Shown: in pieces, positions 45,986 to 56,154 of the stretch
How the letters are laid out: every line of letters begins with the position of its first letter
How positions within the stretch are numbered: position 1 is the stretch's first letter
Notes under the pieces: generated by a model
Databases searched by the model: none
What the model saw: the letters and a program-made list of their open reading frames with translations, nothing else
What the model was told of the DNA's origin: nothing
Made by a program: the position numbers and the translations under genes
Source: Pachyseris speciosa
Lineage: Eukaryota > Cnidaria > Anthozoa > Scleractinia > Pachyseridae
Reading direction: 5' to 3'
Assembly (NCBI GenBank): GCA_016490735.1
Contig: JAEMWC010000621.1
Location: 248,501 to 312,500 of the forward strand
Length of the DNA stretch: 64,000 nucleotides

Positions 45986-46673
45986 CTTAAGACTATTTCG
46001 TGCGTTTGAAGGTAGTCTGATCCGAAATCAGGAGGGCAAAATCAAACATTAAAAACATGAATATTTCTCAAACTTTTTATATTGCCAAATGGATTGTTTG
46101 CAATTGAAACCGGGTGTCGGCAGTTATTTCAAAGGAACGACAATCATACAGCACGCAAATAGAGACAGAAAACGCATACCTTTATTAATCAAAATCGTAA
46201 TTACCTTTCTGCTAGTATGCTTCACATAAAAATGGCCTGTTCAAAACAGGTCAAAAATTACATATATATCACTCGGTTTGCTGCTGATCCTGTGATGGCG
46301 TGTCAAGCTCCAGCCTTCTTGGCTGTTTGCTTGTTTCGTTTTTCAGGAGTCAGTAACAATTTATTATAGTTGTTGACTTCCTGAGAATGGTAGGATCCCT
46401 TTCATCGGCGTTGATCTCTTAAAGAACGGAATAAAACTTGAGACTCAAGTCTACAGGAAGGCAGCAAACACTGGTTTACTCTTGCATTCTAAAGGGAACC
46501 TCCACTCTTATAACAAATTGACGCTAAATTGTAGGTAACAATTACTAGATTTCAAATTTTGTTTTAAAACATGGATATAACTCTTAAGTGTTCAAAAAAA
46601 TGGATATCATCATCGCCCATTTTCGCTGTTAAGTTTGATGGGCACCGCCATTTTGGATTTGATGACGCAAGAT

Positions 46674-46735
46674 GGTTGCCCTATTGTTTAACACAGAGGC
46701 AAAAACTCCTTTGTGTTAAACAATAGGGCAACTAT
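46674..46735. repeat. Hairpin at the B deletion junction
   Basis: TTGCCCTATTGTTTAACAC, then 12 bp (GCAAAAACTCCT) found in A at 2,008-2,019, then GTGTTAAACAATAGGGCAA, the inverse of the first block. Then the match to A 7,120 resumes. It marks where 5.1 kb of A is missing. Confidence 0.85.
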
Positions 46736-47340
46736 CACGACAACGATTTTATGGGAAAGTTGGGCACGAATTTCTGGCGCTATCACGACGGCATAAGAAC
46801 GAAGGACAAACAGGCGAAAGCGATTTTCTGAGGAAACAATTGAACAGCTCGCGAACGCTTTCTCTTGTTGCGGTGAAATACTACATCGGAAAGCATTACG
46901 CATTCATTTTCCGTTTGGCAACTGACTTACCGTAAATTTCAGCCACTTGTCAAGGCGTACTTAGCGCGAACACAATTCAAAGGTTATTCCTCTCGTCCGT
47001 CTTGAAAATTAAAAGAGTGTTATTTAACATTCTGTTTGCGAAACGTAGGTCTTGATTACGATCACACAAAACGTGCTATTTTCATTTTCCCACCAAATCC
47101 ACTAGGGGTGATACCTTAAAGGGCATATACGATGTATTATGTTCTATATGCGTTGTTTAGCAAACTAACTGGAACCAGCTCCATGATTACTTACACAGTT
47201 GTTTAACTGAGAAAATCATTTAACAAATAAGGAATCTGGAATTCACCTGTCTGTGATTACTTTAATCAATGTTACCAAAGCATTCAATATAAAAAGTGAA
47301 AACGGTTACTTAATACAGTGTTGTGACTATTCGTTTGTAG

Positions 47341-47412
47341 GTACTTGAGTGAAAACCAGTTGACGGAGCTGCCCAGAGGTGTCTTTGATCACAATAAATG
47401 GCTGTGGAGGCT
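47341..47412 (+). CDS. LRR exon, copy B (partial gene)
   Basis: A 72-nt exon with acceptor TTTGTAG and donor GTAAGTGC. It reads (x)YLSENQLTELPRG then VFDHNKWLWRL. It keeps the full LRR consensus including GVFD, so it looks better preserved than the A exon at the end of the repeat. Entry and exit phase are equal to those of A (phase 1, 24 codons), so inclusion of A, B or both would keep a reading frame. Confidence 0.8.
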
Positions 47413-47636
47413 GTAAGTGCTTCTTTTGTTCAGTGACAATCACCATTATCGCGTTAAGAACGACATGCATGATCAAGACACGTAGGAAATGCTCGATTAG
47501 TTGATAATCAGAAATTTGGGGACAATTGATACACATGTCTGGAAACCCAATTTAGCTTTCTCTTGTATGAAAATTTACGAGTTGGTCGTAAAATGTATTC
47601 GAGTCTGGTAAAGCTACATGTAATGTTGTTGGTTAA

Positions 47637-48080
47637 AGTGCACCTAAAGGCAAAATTTTTTCTTTGATAAGATAATTCTTTCCACTTATATGAAACATAT
47701 TTTAACGTTTTCACCTTGAAATTCTGCTTTTATGTGTCACAGAAGCAATGTTAAGTGAGCAAAACTAGCAGTCATATGGCCCCACGGCCGTGAAGTGAGA
47801 GGCGTGGGCCTATTCTCGATTTTACGTCACAAACTGCTTTGCATTCAAGTTTTCAAAGGTTTTTGCATTGCAAAACAGTTTTTGACGTAAAATCGAGGAT
47901 AAGCCCATGCCTCTCACTGCACGGCCGTGGGCCATATGACTGCTAGTTTTGCTAACTTTACATAGCTTGTGCGACACATTTAAAGTAGAATTTGGAAGTG
48001 AAAACGGTAAAATATGTTTCCTATAAGTGAAAAGAATTATCTCATTAAAAAAAAAAAACATTTTTGCCTTTAGGTGCACT
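47637..48080. mobile_element. Long-TIR TTAA foldback element (copy B)
   Basis: Orthologue of 8,031-8,469. The left TTAA is intact (47,633-47,636) while the right flank has drifted to TTGA. The arms still pair over most of their length. Confidence 0.85.
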
Positions 48081-48587
48081 TTGATATAGTGTCGCTCTAA
48101 AAGCTGCAAATGAGCGTATTAATTGCGGCTCTCGTCCTAATTTGTTAGTAGCTGTAGAACAGTTCTTAGCACCAAATGCTGTAAAGGCCGAAGTAGTTCA
48201 GTCGGCCATTTGGTCGAATATACAATTAATAATTATACTGCAATTTGTTCGAACTCTTCTGGGTTTCAATATTATAGACATAATATCCTGTTTGTCAGCA
48301 ATGTTCCCCTTTTTTCGTGACAGTCTAGTGCATGCGCTAAACAATCACAAATGATTACAACTGACTATGACTTACACCATCATGAGTTGCCACACCAGAA
48401 AAGTCACGTTATATGGCATCGGCACATGTAATCACGAACTATTCTCAGCGGTCTCACCGTAGCGTAAGTAAGGAGAATCTCATTATTAATTCTCTCTCTT
48501 TTCTCTCAAACCCACGTACCTCAAACGTCTTGTTGTTCCAGTTGTTCTTCTGTTATAATACTCGGTCTGCGCTGGGGCCTTTCGCTA

Positions 48588-48759
48588 TGGTTGTCGCTGA
48601 CGAGCAACACCCTGTTGTTCAGAGGCCAAGAGCTGACAAGAATGCGGTCAACGCCGCTCAAGAAGTTGTCCCACGAATTCAACCTCGACTAGCAGCAGAG
48701 CTTGCTCTAGCCGCTCCGTGGGCGGCCGCTCCTTACTCTAAGGCCCAGCCACTCCAGGT
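48588..48759 (+). other. Possible short exon in the 1.98-kb element
   Basis: From ATG it reads MVVADEQHPVVQRPRADKN and then an alanine-rich stretch (AAELALAAPWAAAP) ending before a CAG/GT. The longer open frame that includes it begins outside the element and runs on into hydrophobic low-complexity sequence, so only this part has a protein-like composition. Function unknown. Confidence 0.25.
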
Positions 48760-49079
48760 TTTTCTTTCTATCTGTTTTTTTCCAGTGTTTTATCTTATGT
48801 TTGCTCCTACGCGTTTCTGCTGGTTTTCGCCCGTTCATCTTGCTGTACTTTTCGGTTTTGGTGATTCGTACTTGTTTTTTGGGCCCGTTGTTTGCTCGTT
48901 TGCTCGTCTCATTCAGTTTCAGCGTGCCACGCTTTTTCACGTGTTTTCACACGTTGTCCTTTTATTTTCTTTTTTGCTCGCCCTTAGTTTTGCCATTTTT
49001 GGTTTTGTGCGGTTTAATTCTCATTTCTTTCCGCTTGCTATTGCCAAGTTACTTTGTTAATTTATTCTAGTATTCTTTT

Positions 49080-49830
49080 TGCGGGTAACAGAAGGTCCCG
49101 CTTGTTTATTACAGCGTCATTTTTGCGGCTTAACATAAGGTCCCGCTTGTTTATTGTGGTATTATTTTCCCGGGTTAACAGAAGGTTCCGCTTGTTTATT
49201 GTAGTATTATTTTCCGGGTTAACAGAAGGTTCCGCTTGTCTGTTGTAGTCTTGTTTTCTCGGGTTAACAGAAGGTTCCGCTTGTTTATTGTAGTATTATT
49301 TTTTGCGGGTTAACAGAAGGTTCCGCATGTCTGTTGTAGTATTATTTTAGCGGGTTAACAGAAGGTCCCGCTTGTTTATTGTAGTATTATTTTTGCGGGT
49401 TAACAGAAGGTTCCGCATGTCTGTTGTAGTCTTGTTTTCTCGGGTTAACAGAAGGTCCCGCTTGTTTATTGTAGTATTATTTTTGCGGGTTAACAGAAGG
49501 TTCCGCATGTCTGTTGTAGTCTTGTTTTCTCGGGTTAACAGAAGGTCCCGCTTGTTTATTGTGGTGTTATTTTTTGCGGGTTAACGGAGGGTCCCGTTTC
49601 TTCATTCCAGCGTCATTTTCGCTGGTTAACAGAAGGTCCCGCTTGTTTACTGGCGTGCTATTTTTTTTGCGGGTTAACAGAAGGCCCCGCTTGTTTGTTG
49701 CAGTATTATTTTCGCGGGTTAACAGTAGGCCCCTTGTTCATTGTAACATCATTTTCGCGGGTCAACAGAGGTCCCGCTTGTTTATTACGCTTTTTTATTT
49801 CTCGCGTTATATTTGGTCCCGATTTTTGTT
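49080..49830. repeat. 43-47-bp minisatellite, about 17 units
   Basis: The unit has GGGTTAACAGAAGGTCCCGC, TTGTTTATTGTAGTATTATT and TT(T)GC in order. Units differ at GGTCCC/GGTTCC and TTTATT/GTCTGTT. All three + strand frames are open over parts of it because of composition. Confidence 0.92.
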
Positions 49831-50754
49831 TCTTGAAATTTTTACTTTTACGGTATATCATCAGGTCTTGTTTTTGTTCATTACGTTTTTACTCCCCATA
49901 GGTCTTTGCTTATTTTAAGCTATACCGTTATTAACTGTTCTTTTGCTCCCTGGTCTATGTATGGTCCATACGGGTTTTATTTTCTCCCCTATTTAGTTCG
50001 TTTTCCCAACGGCGGTGCCATTCCCCGGGGGAATCCCCTTAGTTTTTAGCCTCTCCTTTAGTCAGCTTTTGTTTCCACCTCCTCTATTGTGTTTTTTTCA
50101 ATCGTTTAGCACGATTTTCTAGCCCCGGGGATGGCGGCCCATATTGCCATTCTTCTGGCTCCTTACAGACTTAGGTTTGGGTGGCTCGTTTTCACTAAGT
50201 TCGGGCCCTTATTTTTGAGTATGGACGGTTTGGTTCTGAGTGTGGGCACCTCGTTTTGGGGGGATGGATTATTCCAATCTTGTCGGTCTTGTGCATTCCC
50301 CCCCCCCTCCCCTCCTTCCCCTTGCGGGCTTCATATCACCAATGCCATGCGTATAGGACGCCAGGGCTCCCATTCTCATTATATAGGTGCAGGTGGGACC
50401 GGTGAGAGTAGTTTACTATTTATAGCCGTCATGGGCTCCTGGGTATTAGTATGTGAGAATCGCGAAATATATTTTGATTTAACTTTCAAATGCCTTCACT
50501 TGACCAATTATGACGAGCTGGTGGTGATGCAAGTGCCACTTCTTTTCATTTACCTTCAACACTTTGTCTCGGAACGATTCATTGATGATGGTGGTAGCAA
50601 AAGGTTAGGTATACATGAATTTGGCGAGAGAACGAACACGCATAAAGAAGAAGGGTCATATGTTCCATAACCGGTGAACACCCTCTATCGGAAGGTCAAG
50701 CAGCGTCTCTGAATGAAACCGTCAGACCACAGTTGACTCAAAATTGTAACCAGT

Positions 50755-50884
50755 CTTTCATCTTTCCTTATCTCCTGGCCCGCCAAGATTAGCTTTGCTA
50801 CCTGCGGGTCAGGTAATTCTGTATTTAACTAATAGTAAATCAATAAAAATCAACTTGGTCAACTTGGTACCAGTTTTTACCATG
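50755..50884. mobile_element. 130-bp insertion, private to B
   Basis: ACCAGT is on both sides. It contains CCTGGCCCGC ... GCGGGTCAGG (hairpin) and CAATAAA near its right end. It looks like a short retroelement 3' end; A reads TTAACCAGTTT uninterrupted. Confidence 0.6.
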
Positions 50885-53430
50885 CAACTTAATTCGCACT
50901 CTTATGATCACGCCTTTTCCCGAAAAACGCTATGCGGAGAAAGTAGAATATAGTAAAATTGTACAAAAGAAAAAAGAAACTGAGCAAACGCCACTTCTAT
51001 TCGGGGAGATGAGTATAAAACACTGCTATCTTTTATTCCAAGATTTCAAGTTCCATCTCCATAAAGCCTTATGGACTGCTAGCACTCCCTTTCTGGATAG
51101 TAGGGAGAAATAAGAAATATTAGAGAGACAAGTGAGCTAAATTTTTACCGCCGGAGATATTCATTAAAACCTCTCATTGTGCGAGAAATAAACCCTCTAA
51201 GCCAGTCAAGATTTTACAACGAGGTACTGTATCAGCGATTCAAATGCAGTTTTGCTACCGCGAGAATACAGCTCAGGCAATTAAACAAAGCGAAAATCAC
51301 GTCATAGTTTCCTTAGAAATTACCAAGATAACGCTTTTGCTGACATCACGTACACTCCACTGTCACTGGAGCCGCTGTTTGTTCAAAAACGTCAGTTCGT
51401 TAGAAAAAAAGTCTTCTTCGTTTACTGGACGTTAAAATAAAAGAACTTGTGATGATAAGGAAATGTGTGATTATGAATCAAAGAAGCGTGGCACTTGTAA
51501 TACATTTTACGCATGACTAAGGCCCGATTCAGACACCGTAATTTTCATGAGCCAAACCTAATGCATTCAATTAAACACATGAAAAGTTCGGCGTCTGAAT
51601 CAATTAAGAACGGTTATTTTAGTTTGGGTTGTTTTAGCCAGGATGAGGCGGAAATTTCGACTTTGCAACGGCTTTAATTCAGACGCCGAACTGTACATGT
51701 GCCAAATCTCGTGCATGAATTATTATGTTGTAGATACTTAAGAAGTTTTACTCAAACTGGAACTGGATCTGGAACTGTATAAGGAACGCCCGTTGAACGG
51801 CATATTAAGTTCTACGTCTGAATAAACAAGAGTGATTTCGTTTATTTGTGTCGGTCCAAATTCGAACTAAGTTCGGCTCATGAAAAGATCGGTGTCTGAA
51901 TCGGGCCTAAGTCTTTGTTGGGTCAGATTTACCTGTGATATCTGTTCGGTTTATCTCAGACATAAATTATCAAAAGCAAGTACTAGTTCTTCCTCTTCTG
52001 TACATCTTTCGTTAGTCTTTTGTAGTATCTTGGTGAAACGGTTTGTTTGTTTGTTTTGTTGTTGTTGTTGTTTTTTTCATTTGGCCGTTTTCACGATCGC
52101 AATTTTAATTGTAAACTATGGGCGTTGGATGGTTGGTTGCATGGTGCGTTCTGACTTCAAATGAAGCCCATTTTGTTTCTTTAGCTGATAACTTCACTGC
52201 ATAATTTTCAAAACCTTTGAAACTCCCATCTGGAATGGAAAACAAAAGAGCTTAATGGGCCCGGTAATTCCGGGAGCTTCGAGAAACGGGCCCGAGATGC
52301 TTAAAAAAATTAAAAAGTGTGCGATTATCCGCTTAGAACTTCCGTTGAATAACATATTATTTTCGCAAAGAGTCGAATTATTCCCTCGGTCCCATTTAAC
52401 TGATACGAATTTTCCCTTTTGAGGGCCTCTGGGGTAGGTACCTTTTCCCTCTTCTTATTCCGCTTCTCCACCCTCGCCGCTAGTCTCACAACACTCTTTA
52501 AATCGAAAGGCTATTAAAGATTTTGACTGAATCGCGAAGACAGGTGCAAGTCAACATGAAGTGGAATTTAGTCATGGGAATATTTAACTCTCGGACGTAT
52601 AAGGTGTTGTTGCTATGCGCTCCTTCCTCTTTTTTGTTTCTTGTTTGTTTGTTTTTTTTTTTTTTTTTTAAGATAATTTTTCCGGAAGCCTGTCCATTTC
52701 AGAAACTCTTCATTTATCTTCGAGACGTGTTTTCTGTGAATTTGGTGAAAATCGCCTCATAGATATAAGAAGTATTAAGTGACAAGTGAGGTGTGGTTTA
52801 ACGGTTGATATGAACTGCGAATAAATTAAGTTGAAAAGGGAAGTTCAGTGCACCTATTTATTATTTATTTTCCTTGTCTTAGTTTTCTATTTACCTTTCA
52901 AGTTCGATAGCTACTGTTCTTTCGACATACAAGCCAAAACTGAAAAGTGAAAAATCTGAAAAAAAAAAAAAAAAAAAAAAGAGCCTCCCAGGTTGGATGA
53001 CGTCACCTGGTCCCAGCGGCGCTATTTGCATACGTATCACATATTACTGACATCATTTAGTAGATGACACAACAGACTATCTATTAAAGTGGAAAACGTT
53101 TTATTTCGAAACAACGCAAGGGATATTCTGTGGCTTGATTGTTGTCAAAGCGTTTGTCATGAATGGTCAGTGACTACAACTGCTCTGTTAGCAGCTGCGG
53201 GCTTCTCTTCGCTCCTCCTTTGTAGCGTTAATAACTGCGACGATCATTTATATCTTCTACCATTTTTATTCTTGGCTTCTACTTCCCTGCTCGATATATA
53301 CTAGTTGTATCTCTCAATACAGCTGACGCTATCCAGTCATCGTGACGCGTACGCTTTCAAAACGTCAAATATGGCTCCCTGGAAAAACAAAATAGGTTTA
53401 CGCGTTTAGATCTTTCCGCAATTTTTAATC
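50885..53430. other. Copy B sequence, no gene; contains one MITE
   Basis: It matches A 9,190-9,605 and 17,148-20,195, skipping the A insertions. The LINE empty site is at 51,290-51,310. Poly(A/T) tracts at 52,653-52,670 and 52,960-52,981. Confidence 0.55.
51521..51907. mobile_element. MITE flanked by TAA (copy B)
   Basis: TIR GGCCCGATTCAGACACCG at both ends in inverse, TAA at 51,518-51,520 and 51,908-51,910, 387 bp. The 3-bp TAA target is PIF/Harbinger-like. Present in both duplicates, so older than the duplication. Confidence 0.87.
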
Positions 53431-54134
53431 GCTAACGACTGTCCCCTGCTAACAGAGGCCTGTTTTCCTTGTATTCAGCGTGCGAGAGAAACCTCTACCA
53501 TTGGTCGAAACGGTCTGTGTTGCGCATGGCCGCGGTTTGTTAGCGACCGAACCATGACGTGATGCTTTTAGTACATAATCGGTCAGCAAACAATAAAGGG
53601 AGCATGCGTTTTAAAACCTCGGTCCACGACCGCGGAGGGCGGTTTAATCAAAGACCATTGCGAGCCAAGGCAGAAGTATCTTTTCTCCCCCACGCTGAAT
53701 ACAAGGAAAAGGATGGGTGGATGGATGGATGAATGAATGAATGAATAAATGAGCGAGTACGGTTTTAATAAATCTTACTCAGTACAGTCATTTTATTTTA
53801 ACTGTTTACGCGCTTTACGTAATGAAGAAGTTTTGTGACCATAAAACTATCTAGCATTTTATAGAATATTTGCCAATCATTAGTATCTTTAATGAAAGCT
53901 AACCTTTTATGTTTACTAAACGTCGCATTAGATTATGAAAGTAAGTAAACTGTTTTGGTTGTTTGTAATTCTAGCAAGTCATGTCTCTACTCAACCTTAC
54001 TATCGTATATTCTCGATAAACGCCCTTGGCGTTTATTTAAAAAAATCGGCGATTTGGTCGCAGGTTTTATTTGCAACCGACGTTAAAAGAGGTCCGGCGT
54101 TTTAAATAATGGAGTGCAAGAAAGGTGACCTTCA
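53431..54134. other. Copy B sequence with truncated MULE-like MITE, no gene
   Basis: The left half of the 9-bp-TSD MITE begins at about 53,438. Its right end is lost at the (GGAT)n tract of about 53,714. Confidence 0.5.
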
Positions 54135-54188
<54 letters not shown>

Positions 54189-54436
54189 GATTTATTAGTA
54201 GTACTTCCACGAGGTGGCCCTTCGCCTACTAACTACAAATCTCAAATCAAACCAAATTAAATCAAATTAAATCAAATTTTTGTTTTTGAGGAGAGGGAAA
54301 ACCGGAGTACCCGTAGAAAAACCTATCGGAGCAGAGTAGAAAACCAACAAACTCAGCCCACATATGACACCCAGTCCGGGAATCAAACCCGGGACACATT
54401 GGGGAAAGGCGAGTGCTTTCACCACTGCGCCAACAT
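54135..54436 (-). mobile_element. tRNA-headed SINE with (AAT)n tail, private to B
   Basis: On the - strand a tRNA-like head (about 54,372-54,436: TTGGCGCAGTGGTGAAAGCA, B box GGGTTTGATTCCC) is followed by a body. The body contains TTGTTGGTTTTCTACTCTGC and TACTCCGGTTTTCCCTCTCC, and the tail is (TTA)n, seen as (AAT)n at 54,135-54,186. A common cnidarian SINE type by recall. A has CCTTCAAATCCCTATTAC uninterrupted. Confidence 0.85.
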
Positions 54437-55508
54437 TCTTCCCTATTACTGTTCAATGCGCGATTTCCTCCCAGAGAGGACGACTCATGAAAACAAACAA
54501 ACAAACGCTGGAGGGATCCAAAGATAGAGAGTACTATAATAAAGAAAGAAAGTGCGTCAGTGATACAACACGAACGCGGACATTGATAATGTGATTTTTA
54601 TTGTTGTACAGCATCCATCCTAGTTATGTCACGCCGGTTCTTTTCCTTTGCACATTTATTCAGATTACCAAAGCAGCATACAGTACTTAGTAGTTTGACG
54701 TAGTAGTGATGATTCAAGATATTATTTTCACTTGTAATCTCATACCGCAAATGGGGACCTCGAGCAAACGCCGGGACCTCGTTCAAACGCCCCTAACGTT
54801 TATTTAGAAATTAGCAGTTTTGACCCGGCGTTTATAAGATGCCAGCCTGTTATCGGGGTCCGGCTTTTAATCGAGAAAATACGGTAAGCAAATAACTGAT
54901 TATAACGTCTTTAAATAGGTCTTTTCAAATTAAATTTTAAATGGAAAGTTCAAGGAATTTCAACGAAGATACGTGACACTTGACTTGTAAAGTGCTGTGG
55001 TTGATATAACTATAAATCAGTATTAAAGTGGTAACAAGAAAAATTTCTGATACTTTTGATATATTTGTTTTTATATCAATTAAACCACTTTAAATAGTCC
55101 TTGTTCAAGATGCCGCCATCCTTGACCATGCGTAGGTACCATCGGCAAAGCATATTAATTAAGACTCTCATACAGTTTTCTATGATCTTTCAGAAGTAGT
55201 GTTTGATTTTCAACCTGGATCTTGATAGACCGTTGAACCCATTGTCAATTTTGCTTTTTCCCCATACTGAAATAGTATGGACGATACTTGAAATGTGTCG
55301 CCATCTACAGCATGCTCGTTAACTCTGTTAAAGGCCGTGCTGAGGACAAATTCATTTGACTTTCAGACATGAGTAAAATTGAATTAACGTTTCCAAGAAA
55401 TAAAGTGCGCAACAGTTTTATAAAATTCGTCTGTTCTTGCAAATTCTGCATTACCACAATGTTATGTATGGTGGCCCACCGTTATCATAAAATTAGCATA
55501 AAATTCAA
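54437..55508. other. Copy B sequence, no gene
   Basis: It aligns with A 21,533-22,825 minus the LINE fragment at 21,998-22,399. Confidence 0.5.
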
Positions 55509-55698
55509 AAGACAAGAAATATAAGTGATAGAAACCGACGTTTCGGTGCATCTCGCGCCCTTATCAAGGTTACATGATTAATGATAAAAAGCGATTTGTG
55601 AAAAGGCTAAGTTGAATGGCGCGATATGCACCGAAACGTCGGTTTCTATCACTTATATTTCTTGTCTCATGTATTTCCAATCCATTTCTATAAAAAAC
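55509..55698. mobile_element. Foldback with two inverted hammerhead-like Penelope motifs, private to B
   Basis: Arms 55,511-55,558 and 55,619-55,666 are inverted copies containing GCACCGAAACGTCGG and TTTCTATCACTTATATTTC. Preceded by TTGATAAGGGCGCGAGATGC (left arm, - strand) the order matches the core layout of hammerhead motifs in Penelope-like terminal repeats, with core substitutions. A run of CAAAA on both sides may be the TSD. Absent from A. Confidence 0.65.
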
Positions 55699-55904
55699 AA
55701 AACTCTGCGTTATTTCCTACTACAAAACTTAATTTTTTTTTGCAATATTTGTTTTAAATTTACATTTTATTTCTGATTTTAGGTTGCTTTGTCGAAGTCA
55801 GATTAAGTAGTTCAGATGTAAAAACAAAAATATCTAACTTAGTGGTCACAATATACAAACCAAGTTTGAGAAAAAAAAAAACTCGAAGGGACCAGCGTAA
55901 TCAC

Positions 55905-56120
55905 TGGTACAACAACAACAACAATAACAACAAAAATTCGAACGGCCCAGCATCATCACTCCACGCGGTAAGAACTGGAACTGATTGTGGTGATGATGAT
56001 GATGATGATGATAACTTTATTTAATGAGGGTAAAAACACTTAACAGTTAAAACTGATAAACTAGTGTCCCTCATTATACTATACATAAAATGTAATAAAT
56101 AAAATGTCTAACGCACTAAA
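55905..56120 (-). mobile_element. LINE 3' end with (ATC)n tail (copy B)
   Basis: Same structure as 22,975-23,190: (AAC)n, (GAT)n at 55,987-56,012, then AACTTTATTTAATGAGGG on +. Confidence 0.65.
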
Positions 56121-56154
56121 TACTAAAATAGAGTTTAACTTGAGAAATAGAGAA

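Larger units (their letters stand above)
48437..50413. mobile_element. 1.98-kb TIR element with minisatellite, private to B
   Basis: The left end AACTATTCTCAGCGGTCTCA and the complement of the right end AAACTACTCTCACCGGTCCC match over about 24 bp when aligned. Copy A is continuous here (ATCACGATGTATTCATAGCC at about 8,821). It contains a possible short exon (48,588-48,759), a 43-47-bp minisatellite (49,080-49,830) and a C-rich tract near 50,300. No transposase. TSD not clear. Superfamily unknown. Confidence 0.75.

Noticed and set aside
48413..49060. 215-aa open frame as a gene
   Set aside because: It starts outside the transposon, crosses its terminus and continues through hydrophobic low-complexity sequence. 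Only the segment from 48,588 has a protein-like composition.
49080..49830. CRISPR-like array of about 17 regular repeats
   Set aside because: The repeats are contiguous with no unique spacers, and the context is a eukaryotic mobile element. It is a minisatellite.
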